Origin: Fundidesulfovibrio agrisoli
Lineage (GTDB): Bacteria; Desulfobacterota; Desulfovibrionia; Desulfovibrionales; Desulfovibrionaceae
Reading direction: 5' to 3'
Length of the DNA stretch: 35,696 nucleotides
NCBI RefSeq assembly: GCF_022808715.1
Contig: NZ_JAKZKX010000019.1
Location: 43,060 to 78,755, forward strand
Part shown: piece after piece, positions 16,877 through 25,341 of the stretch
How the letters are laid out: every line of letters starts with the position of its first letter
Position numbering within the stretch: position 1 is the first letter of the stretch
Translations under genes and position numbers: made by a program
Notes under the pieces: generated by a model
What the model was told of the DNA's origin: nothing
The model's input: only the letters and a program-made list of their open reading frames with translations
Databases searched by the model: none

Positions 16877-18226
16877 CTAGAACTCCGTGGTCTGGCGGTC
16901 CGAAGCCAGGAAGGCGGCCAGGTCCTGCTTCTCCTTGGCCAGGCCCTCGGCCCCGAGTTTGGCCTTGGCCAGGCGTTTGCCCAGCTCCACGGCGGGCTGG
17001 TCCAGCGGGTCGATGGAGAGCAGCCAGCCCGTGAACAGGGTGGTCAGCTCCAATAGCGCGATGAGCCGGCCGGCCTCGCGCTCGGTGCAGGCGCCCAGGC
17101 CGACCTCCACCAGGGGCACGCCCGCCTGGGTCATGGCCATGCGCGAGCCGAGGGCCTCGGCGGCCAGCAGCTCGCCCATCATCTTGCCGCGCAGGTAGCC
17201 GAACTCGGCGGGGATGTCCGCCGGAAAGGCCTGGCCCTGGGGCATGTCCTGGCAGGTGAGGAACAGGCAGCCCTTGTCGCGCGGGCCGCCCAGGAACATC
17301 TGCTGCAGGGAGTGCTGGTCCGTGACGCCCACGGCGGGCAGGGGCATGGAGCCCTTGCCGTCCTTGCCCAGGCTCTCGGCCCAGAGCTGGCCGAACCAGG
17401 CCCCGAAGGTGGAGAGCTGGGGCACGTAGCTGAAGAAGATGAGCTGGTTGAAGCCCGAATCGATGAGCGACCAGTTCCAGGTGGCCAGTTGCCAGGCCGG
17501 GTGCGCCGCCAGGATTCTTGTGGAAAGGATGGTCTCGAACAGGGGCGTGGTCACGGTCAGCGCGCCCTCCACCAGGGCCTCGCAGTCGATGCCCATGAAC
17601 AGCGCGGGCACCAGGCCCACGGCCGACAGCACGGAGTAGCGCCCGCCCATGTAGGTGGGCACCGGCAGGGTGGTGAAGCCGTGGGCGTCGGCCTCCTTGC
17701 GGAAGAAGCCTTCCGCGCCGGTGACCATCACCAGGTGCTCCTTCCACTTCTCGCCCAGGGCGCCTTGCAGCCACTGGCAGGCCAGGAAGTACTGGCTGGT
17801 GGTCTCGATGGTGCCGCCGGACTTGCTGATGGCCACCACCACGGTCTCCTGGGGAGGGAGCTTGGTGAAGTAGGCCGTCAGGGTGGGCACGTCCACGTTG
17901 TCGGCGATCCAGAGCCAGGGGCCGCCGTGGCCGGGCTGGTCCTGCCCGGGGGCGAAGGCCTTCTGCAGGGCGCGCGCGCCCAGGGCCGAGCCGCCGATGC
18001 CCAGCACCAGCATGTGCTTGAAGCGCTTCAGCTTGGGGGCCAGGGCCGCCAGCTCGCGCTTGAGCGCGGGCCAGTGCGGCAGGTTGATGAAGGGCAGCCT
18101 GCCCCCTTCCGGGCCGGAGAGGTCCATGGAGAGCTTCTCCACGAAGGCTCCGAGGCGGGCCTGGCCCGCACTGGGGGACACGCCCTTGGGGTATGCGCCG
18201 GACCAGTCGAGGATATTCTTGGACAT
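16877..18226 (-). CDS. pgi: Glucose-6-phosphate isomerase
   Basis: The 449-aa product is a phosphoglucose isomerase of the short bacterial type, interconverting glucose 6-phosphate and fructose 6-phosphate in the cytoplasm. Visible signatures are GIGGSALGARAL, ISKSGGTIETT, the family pattern MGGRYSVLSAVG, and VTDQHSLQQMFLGG with the catalytic-region histidine. AAGGAGAG precedes the ATG at 18226; extension beyond it would run into the aminotransferase gene. The start lies 20 bp after the aminotransferase stop, and the kinase gene follows after 3 bp, so the three are probably co-transcribed. Why a glycolytic gene sits upstream of a two-component system is not clear from the sequence. Confidence 0.95.
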   Translation of the reverse strand: MSKNILDWSGAYPKGVSPSAGQARLGAFVEKLSMDLSGPEGGRLPFINLPHWPALKRELAALAPKLKRFKHMLVLGIGGSALGARALQKAFAPGQDQPGHGGPWLWIADNVDVPTLTAYFTKLPPQETVVVAISKSGGTIETTSQYFLACQWLQGALGEKWKEHLVMVTGAEGFFRKEADAHGFTTLPVPTYMGGRYSVLSAVGLVPALFMGIDCEALVEGALTVTTPLFETILSTRILAAHPAWQLATWNWSLIDSGFNQLIFFSYVPQLSTFGAWFGQLWAESLGKDGKGSMPLPAVGVTDQHSLQQMFLGGPRDKGCLFLTCQDMPQGQAFPADIPAEFGYLRGKMMGELLAAEALGSRMAMTQAGVPLVEVGLGACTEREAGRLIALLELTTLFTGWLLSIDPLDQPAVELGKRLAKAKLGAEGLAKEKQDLAAFLASDRQTTEF

Positions 18227-18246
18227 GGAGTCTCTCCTTGGGATTG

Positions 18247-19419
18247 TCAGCTCTTGAGCACCTTGCCCACGGCCTCCAGGGCGGCGAGCAGGGTGTTGTC
18301 GTCCACGGCGTAGGAGAAGCGGACGCAGCGGTCGTCGCCGAAGGCCGCGCCCGGCACCAGGGCCACCTTGGCCTCCTCCAGGATGCGCGTGCACAGCGTG
18401 GTGGAGTCCGGCGTGGCGGCGTTGTAGCGCGCGGACACGTCCGGGAAGAGGTAGAAGGCTCCGCCGGGGTTGGGGCAGCGCACGCCCTCCCAGGTGGAGA
18501 CCACCTCCATGGCCAGGTCGCGCCTGCGCTTGAAGGCGGCGCGCATCTCGGCCACGCAGTCGTAGCTGCCGGTGAGCGCGGCCACCGCGCCCTTCTGGGC
18601 GAAGGAGCACACGTTGGACGTGGACTGCCCCTGGATCTTGCTCTGGGCCTTGATGAGGTCCGGGTGGGCCACGCAGTAGCCGATGCGCCAGCCGGTCATG
18701 GCGAAGCTCTTGGCCAGGCCGTTGACCACGGCCACGTTCTCGGGGTGCTTCTGCCACCAGCCCACGCAGGAGGCGGGCTCGGACGGGGCGTAGACCAGCT
18801 GGTCGTAGATCTCGTCGGAGATCACGAAGATATTGCGGGAGACGGCCCACTCCATGATGGCGTCCAGCTGCTCGCGGGTGTAGCAGCAGCCCGTGGGGTT
18901 GGAGGGCGAGTTCAGCACCAGCACCCGCGAGTTGGGGGAGCAGGCCTTGTCCAGCGCCTCGACGCTCACCAGGAAGTCGTCCTCCGGGTCGGTGGGCACG
19001 GGCACGGGCACGCCGCCCGCCAGGATGGTCATGTCGGGGTAGCTGACCCAGTACGGCGCGGGGATGAGCACTTCCTCCCCGGGGTTGAGCAGGGACGTGA
19101 ACAGGTTGAAGAGCGCCTGCTTGCCGCCGTTGGAGACGATCACGGCCTCGCGCGGCGGGGTCACGCCGTAGAAACGGCCGAAGTACCCGCCCACGGCGTC
19201 GCGCAGCTCGGGGATGCCCGGCACCGGGGTGTAGCGGGTGAAGTCCGCGTCGAGCGCGGCCACGGCCGCGGCCTTCACGTGGGCCGGGGTCGGGAAGTCG
19301 GGCTCGCCCACCGCCAGGCTGATGACGGAGACGCCCTGGGCCTTGAGCTCCTGGGCCTTGGCGTTCATGGCCAGGGTGGCCGAAGGCTTGATCCGGGACA
19401 GTTTCAGGGAAATTCTCAT
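18247..19419 (-). CDS. PLP-dependent aminotransferase class I (aspartate aminotransferase type)
   Basis: The 390-aa product has fold type I motifs: NSPSNPTG (170-177), ISDEIYDQLVY (D202, Y205), the PLP lysine K237 in GLAKSFAMTGWRIGY, and a C-terminal arginine in CVRFSYA for the substrate carboxylate. The sequence is of the AspB/AspC Ib group, so aspartate or a related amino acid and 2-oxoglutarate are likely substrates. The start at 19419 (MRISLKLSRIKPSATLAM) fits the family N-terminus, and an upstream form would overlap the divergent sfsA gene. It is the first gene of the leftward operon aspC-pgi-kinase-regulator-helicase. The 65-bp interval to sfsA must hold promoters for both directions. 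Confidence 0.9.
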   Translation of the reverse strand: MRISLKLSRIKPSATLAMNAKAQELKAQGVSVISLAVGEPDFPTPAHVKAAAVAALDADFTRYTPVPGIPELRDAVGGYFGRFYGVTPPREAVIVSNGGKQALFNLFTSLLNPGEEVLIPAPYWVSYPDMTILAGGVPVPVPTDPEDDFLVSVEALDKACSPNSRVLVLNSPSNPTGCCYTREQLDAIMEWAVSRNIFVISDEIYDQLVYAPSEPASCVGWWQKHPENVAVVNGLAKSFAMTGWRIGYCVAHPDLIKAQSKIQGQSTSNVCSFAQKGAVAALTGSYDCVAEMRAAFKRRRDLAMEVVSTWEGVRCPNPGGAFYLFPDVSARYNAATPDSTTLCTRILEEAKVALVPGAAFGDDRCVRFSYAVDDNTLLAALEAVGKVLKS

Positions 19420-19484
19420 GCGTGCACTCTCTGCTGGCTGTACGTTTGGCGGGCGCTCAAGCCCTGCACCTTGTAGAGGAAAAA

Positions 19485-20204
19485 ATGCAAACAGTAAATT
19501 GCCGCCCGCCGCTTGTCCCATACCCCGCAACCATTCGCACCGCGCGGCTCGTGGGCAGGCGCAAGCGCTTTCTCATGGACGTGGAGGCCGATGACGGCCC
19601 CTTCACCGCGCACACCAACAACACCGGCTCCATGTTGGGCCTGTTGCGCCCCGGCTCGGAGGTGCTGCTTTCCGTGAGCGGCTCGCCCACGCGCAAGCAC
19701 GCCTGCACCGTGGAGGCCGTGCGCCTGGGCGGCTTCTGGGTGGGGGTGAACACTGCCATGCCCACGCGCGTGCTGCGCGCCGCCTGGCAGGCCGGGCTGC
19801 TGCCCGGCTGCGGAGGCTACGAGCGCTTCCGCACCGAACCGGCCTTCGCGGGCGGCCGCCTGGACGCCCTGCTCTCCGGCCCGGCGGGCGAACTCTACGT
19901 GGAGACCAAGAACGTGACCATGGTGGAGGACTGCGTGGCCCAGTTCCCCGACGCCCAGTCCGAGCGGGCCTGCAAGCACATGGGCGAGCTGGCCCGGCTG
20001 GCCGCGCAGGGCGCGCGGGCGGCGGTGTTCTTCGCGGTGCAGCGCCCCGACGGCAGGTGCTTCGCCCCGGCCGAGGTGGTGGACCCGCTCTACGCCGAGG
20101 CCTTCAGGGCGGCGCTCAAGGCTGGCGTGGAGGCCTGGCCCTTCGTGGTGGATGTGGCCGAAGACGGCCTGCGCCTGGGGGAAAGGCTGCCGCTGGCGCT
20201 GTAA
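19485..20204 (+). CDS. sfsA: SfsA family protein (sugar fermentation stimulation protein homologue)
   Basis: The 239-aa product matches SfsA along its length, close to the 234 aa of the E. coli protein. It has HTNNTGSMLGLL near the N-terminus, the LYVETKNVTMVED segment, DAQSERACKHMGEL and AVFFAVQRPD. E. coli SfsA was linked to maltose gene expression and binds DNA, and the fold resembles nucleases; the true role is unsettled. AGAGGA lies five bases before the ATG at 19485, and the longer form from 19422 would overlap the aminotransferase start region. It is transcribed alone, divergently from the aminotransferase. Confidence 0.92.
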   Translation: MQTVNCRPPLVPYPATIRTARLVGRRKRFLMDVEADDGPFTAHTNNTGSMLGLLRPGSEVLLSVSGSPTRKHACTVEAVRLGGFWVGVNTAMPTRVLRAAWQAGLLPGCGGYERFRTEPAFAGGRLDALLSGPAGELYVETKNVTMVEDCVAQFPDAQSERACKHMGELARLAAQGARAAVFFAVQRPDGRCFAPAEVVDPLYAEAFRAALKAGVEAWPFVVDVAEDGLRLGERLPLAL

Positions 20205-20629
20205 ATGGTGCGTCCGGCGCTTCTTGGAAATGAAACGAGGTCATGGCGGCCAAGGAAATCAACTGGCTTGCGGAGTAAAACGCGCACAGAGGAGAGTATC
20301 CTTCCCCCGCTCAGGGGCTTACCGGCAACCTGGCGGCAGGGAGAGATGACTCATTGGGACCATCCAGCGCCTCGGGGCTGAGGCGAACTATGGGGCGAGC
20401 CCCATGTTCGCAGAAAGGCGAATTCATGGCCCGCGCCGCCGGAAAGCGGTCAACCGTTCGGCAAAAAGCACGCGCCGGCTTCCATCAAACTCGTGGCCCC
20501 ATTCTTCGGCCTGGGCCGGCCCCGGTGAAAGCCGGGGAAAAACCGGCCTGTCTTCAAGGACCCGCGTTCAGCTTTTTGGCCAGGGCATCGATTTCAGCTG
20601 CGGCACGGCCGAGGAATTCGACTCTTATG
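20205..20629. other. Gene-free interval with stable predicted hairpins (candidate structured RNA)
   Basis: No credible gene is seen between the convergent ends of sfsA and the dehydratase gene. Three hairpins stand out. The first has CGCCTC/GAGGCG arms (20368-20385). The second pairs GCGAAC and ATGGGG with CCCCAT and GTTCGC around one bulged T (20383-20411), sharing three bases with the first. The third is GGCCGG/CCGGCC (20514-20519, 20543-20548) enclosing CCCCGGT-GAAA-GCCGGGG with an A5 bulge. None is followed by a T-run. It does not match tRNA, tmRNA, SRP, 6S or RNase P patterns that I know. Confidence 0.35.
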
Positions 20630-21664
20630 CTAGTGCAGCTCCCTCTTTCCAGAGGCGGAAACAATGGGGATTTCGCGCATCCATATCTGCTTGCGCCACC
20701 AGTCCTCATTGTCCTTGTACCAGTCGATGGTTTTCTTCAGGCCTTCCTCCCAACTTACGGCAGGGGTGAAGCCCAGCACCCGCTTGATCTTGGAGGCGTC
20801 CGCAGTGTGGCGCATGACCTGGCCGGGCCTGTCGCCCACGTTGATGTAGCAGTTCTTGCCCTGGCACATGGCCGCGGTGACGTCCTGGGCGAGGGAGAGG
20901 ATGGAGCGGTGCACCCCTGAGCCGACGTTGAAGACCTCGCCCTCGACCTTTTCGGCCGGGGCGTGCAGGATGAGGTCCACGGCCCGGCAGGTGTCCTCCA
21001 CGAAGATGAAGTCCCGGGAGGACTGGCCGTCGCCGTGCACGCGGAGCCTCTCGCCCAGCATCACCGAGGTCACGAAGCGCGGGATGACCTTCTCCAGGTG
21101 CTGGCGGGGCCCGTAGTTGTTGAAGGGGCGTACGATGACCGCGGGAATCTTGTAGGTGGCAAAGTATGAGTATACCAGCCGATCCGCCCCGCACTTGGCC
21201 GCGGCGTAGGGGCTCAGAGGGTTGAGCGGGTGTTCCTCGTTCATGGCCGCGGATTCTGCGGTCCCGTACACCTCGGAGGTGGAGATATGCACGAAGCGCT
21301 GGACGCGGTCCTTGTATTTGCAGACCGCGTTGGCGATGGTCTGGGTGCCCAGCACGTCGGTCTGGAAAAACAATGAATTGTCGTAGATGGAGCGGGTCAC
21401 GTGGGACTCGGCCGCGAAGTGGACCACCATATCGGACTGGGAGACCAGGGTGTCCACCAGTTCACCGTTGAGCACGTTGCCGTACCAGAAGGTGAAGCGT
21501 TCGTCCTGGAGCTCCCAGTCGGTTACGGGCAGGTTCTCCACCTTGCCGGCGTAGGTCAGGGCGTCCAGGACAATGATCTTGTAGTCCGGGTACGTGTTGT
21601 AGATGTAGTGCGTAAAGGCCGAGCCGATGAATCCGGCTCCGCCGGTGATGAGTATGGTCTTCAC
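20630..21664 (-). CDS. NAD-dependent nucleotide-sugar 4,6-dehydratase/epimerase (RmlB/LegB-like)
   Basis: The 344-aa protein is an extended SDR enzyme. It has GGAGFIG at residues 8-14 for NAD, LDALTYAGKVENL as in RmlB, and the catalytic pair Y153 and K157 in SPYAAAKCGADRL. The RPFNNYGPRQ and GDGQSSRDFIFVEDTC substrate motifs follow. RmlB normally has an Asp-Glu pair before VYG for the dehydration step; here the segment is HISTSEVYG, so the Asp is Ser130 while Glu131 is kept. This is also seen in LegB-type 4,6-dehydratases and many epimerases, so dTDP-glucose dehydratase activity should not be assumed. The gene is last in the leftward glycan locus, 53 bp after the WbqC-like gene. It probably supplies an activated deoxy- or amino-sugar. 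Confidence 0.82.
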   Translation of the reverse strand: MKTILITGGAGFIGSAFTHYIYNTYPDYKIIVLDALTYAGKVENLPVTDWELQDERFTFWYGNVLNGELVDTLVSQSDMVVHFAAESHVTRSIYDNSLFFQTDVLGTQTIANAVCKYKDRVQRFVHISTSEVYGTAESAAMNEEHPLNPLSPYAAAKCGADRLVYSYFATYKIPAVIVRPFNNYGPRQHLEKVIPRFVTSVMLGERLRVHGDGQSSRDFIFVEDTCRAVDLILHAPAEKVEGEVFNVGSGVHRSILSLAQDVTAAMCQGKNCYINVGDRPGQVMRHTADASKIKRVLGFTPAVSWEEGLKKTIDWYKDNEDWWRKQIWMREIPIVSASGKRELH

Positions 21665-21717
21665 GGTGTCTCCTCCGGCGGTCTTCGTACAGGAAGCGTG
21701 AACGAAAGTTAAGCCCC

Positions 21718-22407
21718 TTACGCCCCCGAGAGGAGGGAGGCCTTGCTCTCTGGGCCGAGGTTGAAGAGCAGGTCGATGGCCGAAAGGTGAGAGATGAAAT
21801 CCCCGTGGAGTTGGGGATATACCGGGTGACGGTAGTTCTGGAAGATCACTTCCACCCCGCGCTCGGTGAAGTAGTCCACAGGGATGTAGTCCCGGCCGGC
21901 CGCCCCTTCATAGAAGGCGTTCCCGCCGAAATGCTTGACTATGGCGATGAGCCTGTCCAGCCGGTCTCCGGCGACGCCGAGCTCCGAAGACCACACCAGG
22001 GGCGTTGAGATGCCGAATGCCCCGCACATCCATTCGATCACGGCCCGGTCGAGTGCGGCCAGCAGCTCCCAGGGGCGGTTCAGGATGTCCGAGAGCTCCT
22101 CGAAATAGGGGGCGAAATGGAGGGCCTTGGAATAATACTGCACCAATGTTTTCAGGTGGTTGCGTGACCAGGGCAGTGTGTTGTTGACCCGAACGTCGCG
22201 GACAAGCGGAGGGCCGCCCTTGGTGAGTACGGGCACTGTAAGCCAGTGTGGGCCGCCCGGAATCTTGATCCTGTTGCGGTTGCGCCAGCCCCCCTTGTCG
22301 AACTGCACATCGTCGTAGAGTACGAACACGTCGCAGCGTGCGATTTGCTCGAAATAGCCCAGCCAGGGCAGGTAACTGGGCTGAAGGATGCCTACGGTGG
22401 TGGCCAT
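21718..22407 (-). CDS. WbqC family protein
   Basis: The 229-aa product has the WbqC family opening VGILQPSYLPWLGYFEQIARCDVFVLYDDVQFDKGGWRNRNRIK, followed by PHWLTVPV and later NYRHPVYPQLHGDFISHLSAIDLLFN. WbqC-like proteins occur in O-antigen and other glycan clusters; their reaction is not established, though an acyl- or aminoacyl-transfer role to sugar amino groups has been considered. The start at 22407 is supported by AGGGTGA upstream and by the family N-terminus; a form five residues longer is possible. A gap of 118 bp separates it from the GT2 gene, the longest inside the locus. Confidence 0.88.
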   Translation of the reverse strand: MATTVGILQPSYLPWLGYFEQIARCDVFVLYDDVQFDKGGWRNRNRIKIPGGPHWLTVPVLTKGGPPLVRDVRVNNTLPWSRNHLKTLVQYYSKALHFAPYFEELSDILNRPWELLAALDRAVIEWMCGAFGISTPLVWSSELGVAGDRLDRLIAIVKHFGGNAFYEGAAGRDYIPVDYFTERGVEVIFQNYRHPVYPQLHGDFISHLSAIDLLFNLGPESKASLLSGA

Positions 22408-22524
22408 GGCGTCACCCTGCAAGGGCGATGGGTGCCGGGGGGCGTCCCGCGCACGTAAAATCGCCCACGGCTTCGCCGGGCCAACGCAGGGAGGGGGCCA
22501 CGCCCATCGTGGTCGGAAGCCGTG

Positions 22525-23412
22525 TCACTGCGGAGTCTCCCACTGGGCGGGATCCAGCCTGATGACGCGTCCGCCGGGCGCCTTTTTAACCTTTCCGAGT
22601 ACTCGCCACGCCCACCAGAACTTAAAAACGTCCTTGAGCGAAGCCCGGAGTGCTTTCAGCCGGGTACCTTTGGCCTCCCCCGCCTCCCTGGGGATGAAAT
22701 TGATCGGAACCTCCACCAGGGACGCCCCGCTCATGAACGCCTTGTACAGCAGTTCGGGGTTGGCGAAGGAGCTGTCGGCCTCCGCCGTGGCGATGATGGG
22801 CTGGATCAGGCGGGATGGGTAGAACACCACGTTCTGGTAGTCCGAGAGGGGAAGGCCGTAGAGCACACGGATCAGGCTGTAGTTGATCACCGATACCAGG
22901 GCCTTGGGCACGGTGTCCGAGCGGCGGGTGAGGTGCTTGATCCCGAAAAGCTTGAGCAGCAGGGCCAACGGCTTGAACAGGCCCAAACGCACTGTGACGG
23001 GTGCGCGGCGTACCCCCGCCACCACGTCGCAGGTTTTGAGGAACTCCAGGAAAATGCGCAGCAGGGTGATGTCGTAGGACCAGTCCACGGTCTGCCAGAA
23101 GAGGTACTCCTTGGTGGCCGAGGCCACAGCCCGGCGGCTGGAGTACCCCACGTTGCGGTTCACCTCGTTGGTGACCACCCGCAGGCGCGGCAGTTCGGCG
23201 CTCAGGCGCGCTAGGATTTCCGGGGTGCGGTCCTTGCTGCCGTCGTCCACCACCACGATCTCATAGTCTTCCACCGAACTCGAAAGCATGGCGTCGGCGC
23301 GGCGCAGGAAACCCTCGATGAGTATTTCCTCGTTGTAGGCCCAGCTGACCAGGGAAACCCCCCGGTCGAATTTGGGCAGCGCATCGGCGTATTGCTTCGA
23401 GTAGAGCGTCAT
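22525..23412 (-). CDS. Glycosyltransferase family 2
   Basis: The 295-aa product has a GT-A fold N-terminus: VSLVSWAYNEEILIEGFLRR, then YEIVVVDDGSKDRTPEIL for the nucleotide, and QTVDWSYD in the position of the metal-binding DxD. A hydrophobic, basic region near LGLFKPLALLLKLFGIKHL may bring it to the membrane. The C-terminal third (PREAGEAKGTRLKALRASLKDVFKFWWAW) resembles dolichol- or undecaprenyl-phosphate sugar transferases. The start at 23412 lies 4 bp after the radical SAM stop, so the two are probably translationally coupled. The sugar donor is unknown. A polyprenyl-phosphate sugar made by such an enzyme could serve the GT39-like protein of the same locus. Confidence 0.85.
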   Translation of the reverse strand: MTLYSKQYADALPKFDRGVSLVSWAYNEEILIEGFLRRADAMLSSSVEDYEIVVVDDGSKDRTPEILARLSAELPRLRVVTNEVNRNVGYSSRRAVASATKEYLFWQTVDWSYDITLLRIFLEFLKTCDVVAGVRRAPVTVRLGLFKPLALLLKLFGIKHLTRRSDTVPKALVSVINYSLIRVLYGLPLSDYQNVVFYPSRLIQPIIATAEADSSFANPELLYKAFMSGASLVEVPINFIPREAGEAKGTRLKALRASLKDVFKFWWAWRVLGKVKKAPGGRVIRLDPAQWETPQ

Positions 23413-23416
23413 GTGC

Positions 23417-24403
23417 TCATTTCCCGACGCTGCCCCGGGACTCTTTGACGGCATCCGCGTCGCGCATGATCTTCCAGTAGTTGTACTCCCAGGAGCGGTA
23501 CTTCCAATCGGGGCACTTGGCGCAGATGGGTATCTCGTGGCCTTTTCCCGCCAGGTGCAGTTCGCGCAGGCGGGCGAATTCGGGGCCGTGCCAGATGTCC
23601 TTGATGCTGCGCTCGTGGACGTTGGCGAACTTTTCGGCGAAGGCGATGTCCTCGCCGCAGATGGTGGCGAATCCCCGGGAGTCGATGTTGAAGCGCTCGA
23701 AGAGCCAAGGGCAGGGAATGCGCTCCTCCGGGGGCAGGTAGGCGGTGGCGTCGGCGGAGTGGTCCTCGTTGTAGCCCCAGGTGAGGTACTTCCTGATCTG
23801 CACCTTGTCGGCGATGGGGCTCCAGTGCGCCTCCACCTCGGCCACGTCCACGCCTTCCTGGTTGATGGCGCTGACCACCACGCGGGTGGGCGAGCCCAGG
23901 CGGTTGCGGATCTCCACGGCCTGGCGCACGTTGTCGTTGAGGGTGTCCCAGTCCAGGCCGGGGCGGGCCCAGGCGTAGGTTTCGGCGTCGCCGGCGTCCA
24001 CGCTGAACTCCAGGGCGTCCACGCCTGCGGCGATTAGGCGCTCCAGGTCGCCCTCGGCGAAGGCCGAACCGTTGGTGATGAGCCCGACCTTGGCCCCCTG
24101 CGCCTTGGCGTACTCCAGAAGCTCAACCGCGTTCGGGTGGAGCATGGGCTCGCCGCCGCCCGAGATGCGCAGCATGGACCCGTATCGCCCGCACTCGTCG
24201 GCGATGCGCTTGAAGAGGTCGTCCGGCATGTACAGCGCGTCGGCGTAGTCCTCGCGGATGTCGGAGTTGTTGTAGGGGCAGTTGGGACAGCCCGCATTGC
24301 AGACGTAAATGAAGGACAGGACCACCATCATGGGGAAGTCCTGGGCTTCCTCGCGGATGCCGTACTCTTGCCGGGTGTGCTTAACGTCGCTTGCCATGGT
24401 CAT
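23417..24403 (-). CDS. Radical SAM/SPASM domain protein (second of a pair)
   Basis: The 328-aa product has the radical SAM cluster motif CNAGCPNC (C35, C39, C42), ISGGGEPMLHP as the SAM-binding GGE motif, LITNGS and a TIM-barrel core. The C-terminal SPASM region has PCPW, FATICGEDI, RSIKDIW and ICAKC, suggesting at least one auxiliary [4Fe-4S] cluster. Its ATG overlaps the stop of the preceding radical SAM gene (ATGA). SPASM enzymes are best known for peptide modification, but they also occur in glycan and cofactor clusters, and no short precursor peptide was seen here. A sugar- or lipid-linked intermediate is therefore the likelier substrate, which is inference. It is clearly different from its neighbour in the cluster motif and in the SPASM cysteines. 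Confidence 0.88.
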   Translation of the reverse strand: MTMASDVKHTRQEYGIREEAQDFPMMVVLSFIYVCNAGCPNCPYNNSDIREDYADALYMPDDLFKRIADECGRYGSMLRISGGGEPMLHPNAVELLEYAKAQGAKVGLITNGSAFAEGDLERLIAAGVDALEFSVDAGDAETYAWARPGLDWDTLNDNVRQAVEIRNRLGSPTRVVVSAINQEGVDVAEVEAHWSPIADKVQIRKYLTWGYNEDHSADATAYLPPEERIPCPWLFERFNIDSRGFATICGEDIAFAEKFANVHERSIKDIWHGPEFARLRELHLAGKGHEIPICAKCPDWKYRSWEYNYWKIMRDADAVKESRGSVGK

Positions 24404-25341
24404 CCTTGTTTGGCCGCGTCCGCCAGGGCGAAGTCAGCGTACCCGGACTGCCAGTCGCGGCAGTCGCGGCACATGGGCGGGAGCTCGTCGAAGCGGCCCT
24501 GCAGGTGCATCCGGCGGTACTCGCTGAGCATGCCGCCCCAGAGCTCCTTGATGGAGGAGGTGTTCACGTCGCCGCAGGGCACGCGGCAGTGCACGTCCAC
24601 CGAGCACAAGGCTGCCCGGCCGTCGGCGCAGATGTTGATGGTGCGCATGAGCCAGTAGCAGGGCCTGCGCCCAACCTGTTCGTTCTCCCGCAGGTTGTCG
24701 GCGCTGACCAGGCCCGCCCAGCTCACCTTGGGGCGTATCTTCACGTTGACGCCCACGGAGTTCCAGAAGGCCTTGAAGTCATCCACCTGGTCCTCGTTGA
24801 TGTCGCTGACCACGAACTGGACGAACAGCTTCTGGCCGGGGCGGCCGATCTGCTTGAGGATGTCGCGGTAGGCCAGCACGTTGGCCACGGCGGTTTCGTA
24901 CTTGCCGCCCACGCGGATCCGCTTGTAGGTATCGGGCTTGGCCGCGTCGATGCCCACGTACATGGCGTCGAGCCCCGCCTCGATGACCGCGCGGGCCTTT
25001 TCGGGCTTCATGAGCACGCCGTTGGTGTTGAGCACCACGTCGGTGAGGCCCTTCTGCTTGGCGTAGCGGATGCGCTCGGGCATGTCGCGGCACATGAAGG
25101 GGTCGCCGAAGAAGATCTGCCACACCCTGGCCGAGGGGTTCTCCAGGGCGACCTCGTCGATGACCTTGCGGTAGAGCCCGAAATCCATGATCTGCACCTT
25201 GCGGTGCTTGGTCATGTTGGGGTGGTCGCACATGGAGCACCGGAGGTTGCAGGCGTTGCAGTTGTCGATGAGGACCACGGCCGGGAAGCCGGCGGCTTCC
25301 TGGGTCCTGTCGGCCCTATGCGTCATGTTTGTTGTCGTCAT
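24400..25341 (-). CDS. Radical SAM/SPASM domain protein (first of a pair)
   Basis: The 313-aa product has CNACNLRCSMC, in which C31, C35 and C38 form the CxxxCxxC radical SAM motif with one more cysteine at C28. FFGDPFM replaces the usual GGE motif, and VVLNTNGVLM and barrel motifs follow. The SPASM region holds CYWLMRTINICADGRAALCSVDVHC, VPCGD, SSIKELW and MCRDC, enough cysteines for one or two auxiliary [4Fe-4S] clusters. The start is at 25341 or 25326; both overlap the end of the GNAT gene, and neither has a clear ribosome binding site. With its partner gene it forms a coupled pair in the middle of the glycan locus. The reaction is unknown. Confidence 0.87.
   Translation of the reverse strand: MTTTNMTHRADRTQEAAGFPAVVLIDNCNACNLRCSMCDHPNMTKHRKVQIMDFGLYRKVIDEVALENPSARVWQIFFGDPFMCRDMPERIRYAKQKGLTDVVLNTNGVLMKPEKARAVIEAGLDAMYVGIDAAKPDTYKRIRVGGKYETAVANVLAYRDILKQIGRPGQKLFVQFVVSDINEDQVDDFKAFWNSVGVNVKIRPKVSWAGLVSADNLRENEQVGRRPCYWLMRTINICADGRAALCSVDVHCRVPCGDVNTSSIKELWGGMLSEYRRMHLQGRFDELPPMCRDCRDWQSGYADFALADAAKQG

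Noticed and set aside
20440-20535. Short frame ending GKKHAPASIKLVAPFFGLGRPR as a gene remnant
   Set aside because: The reading frame cannot be extended upstream into a recognisable protein and the same bases form strong hairpins, so chance coding is the simpler view.
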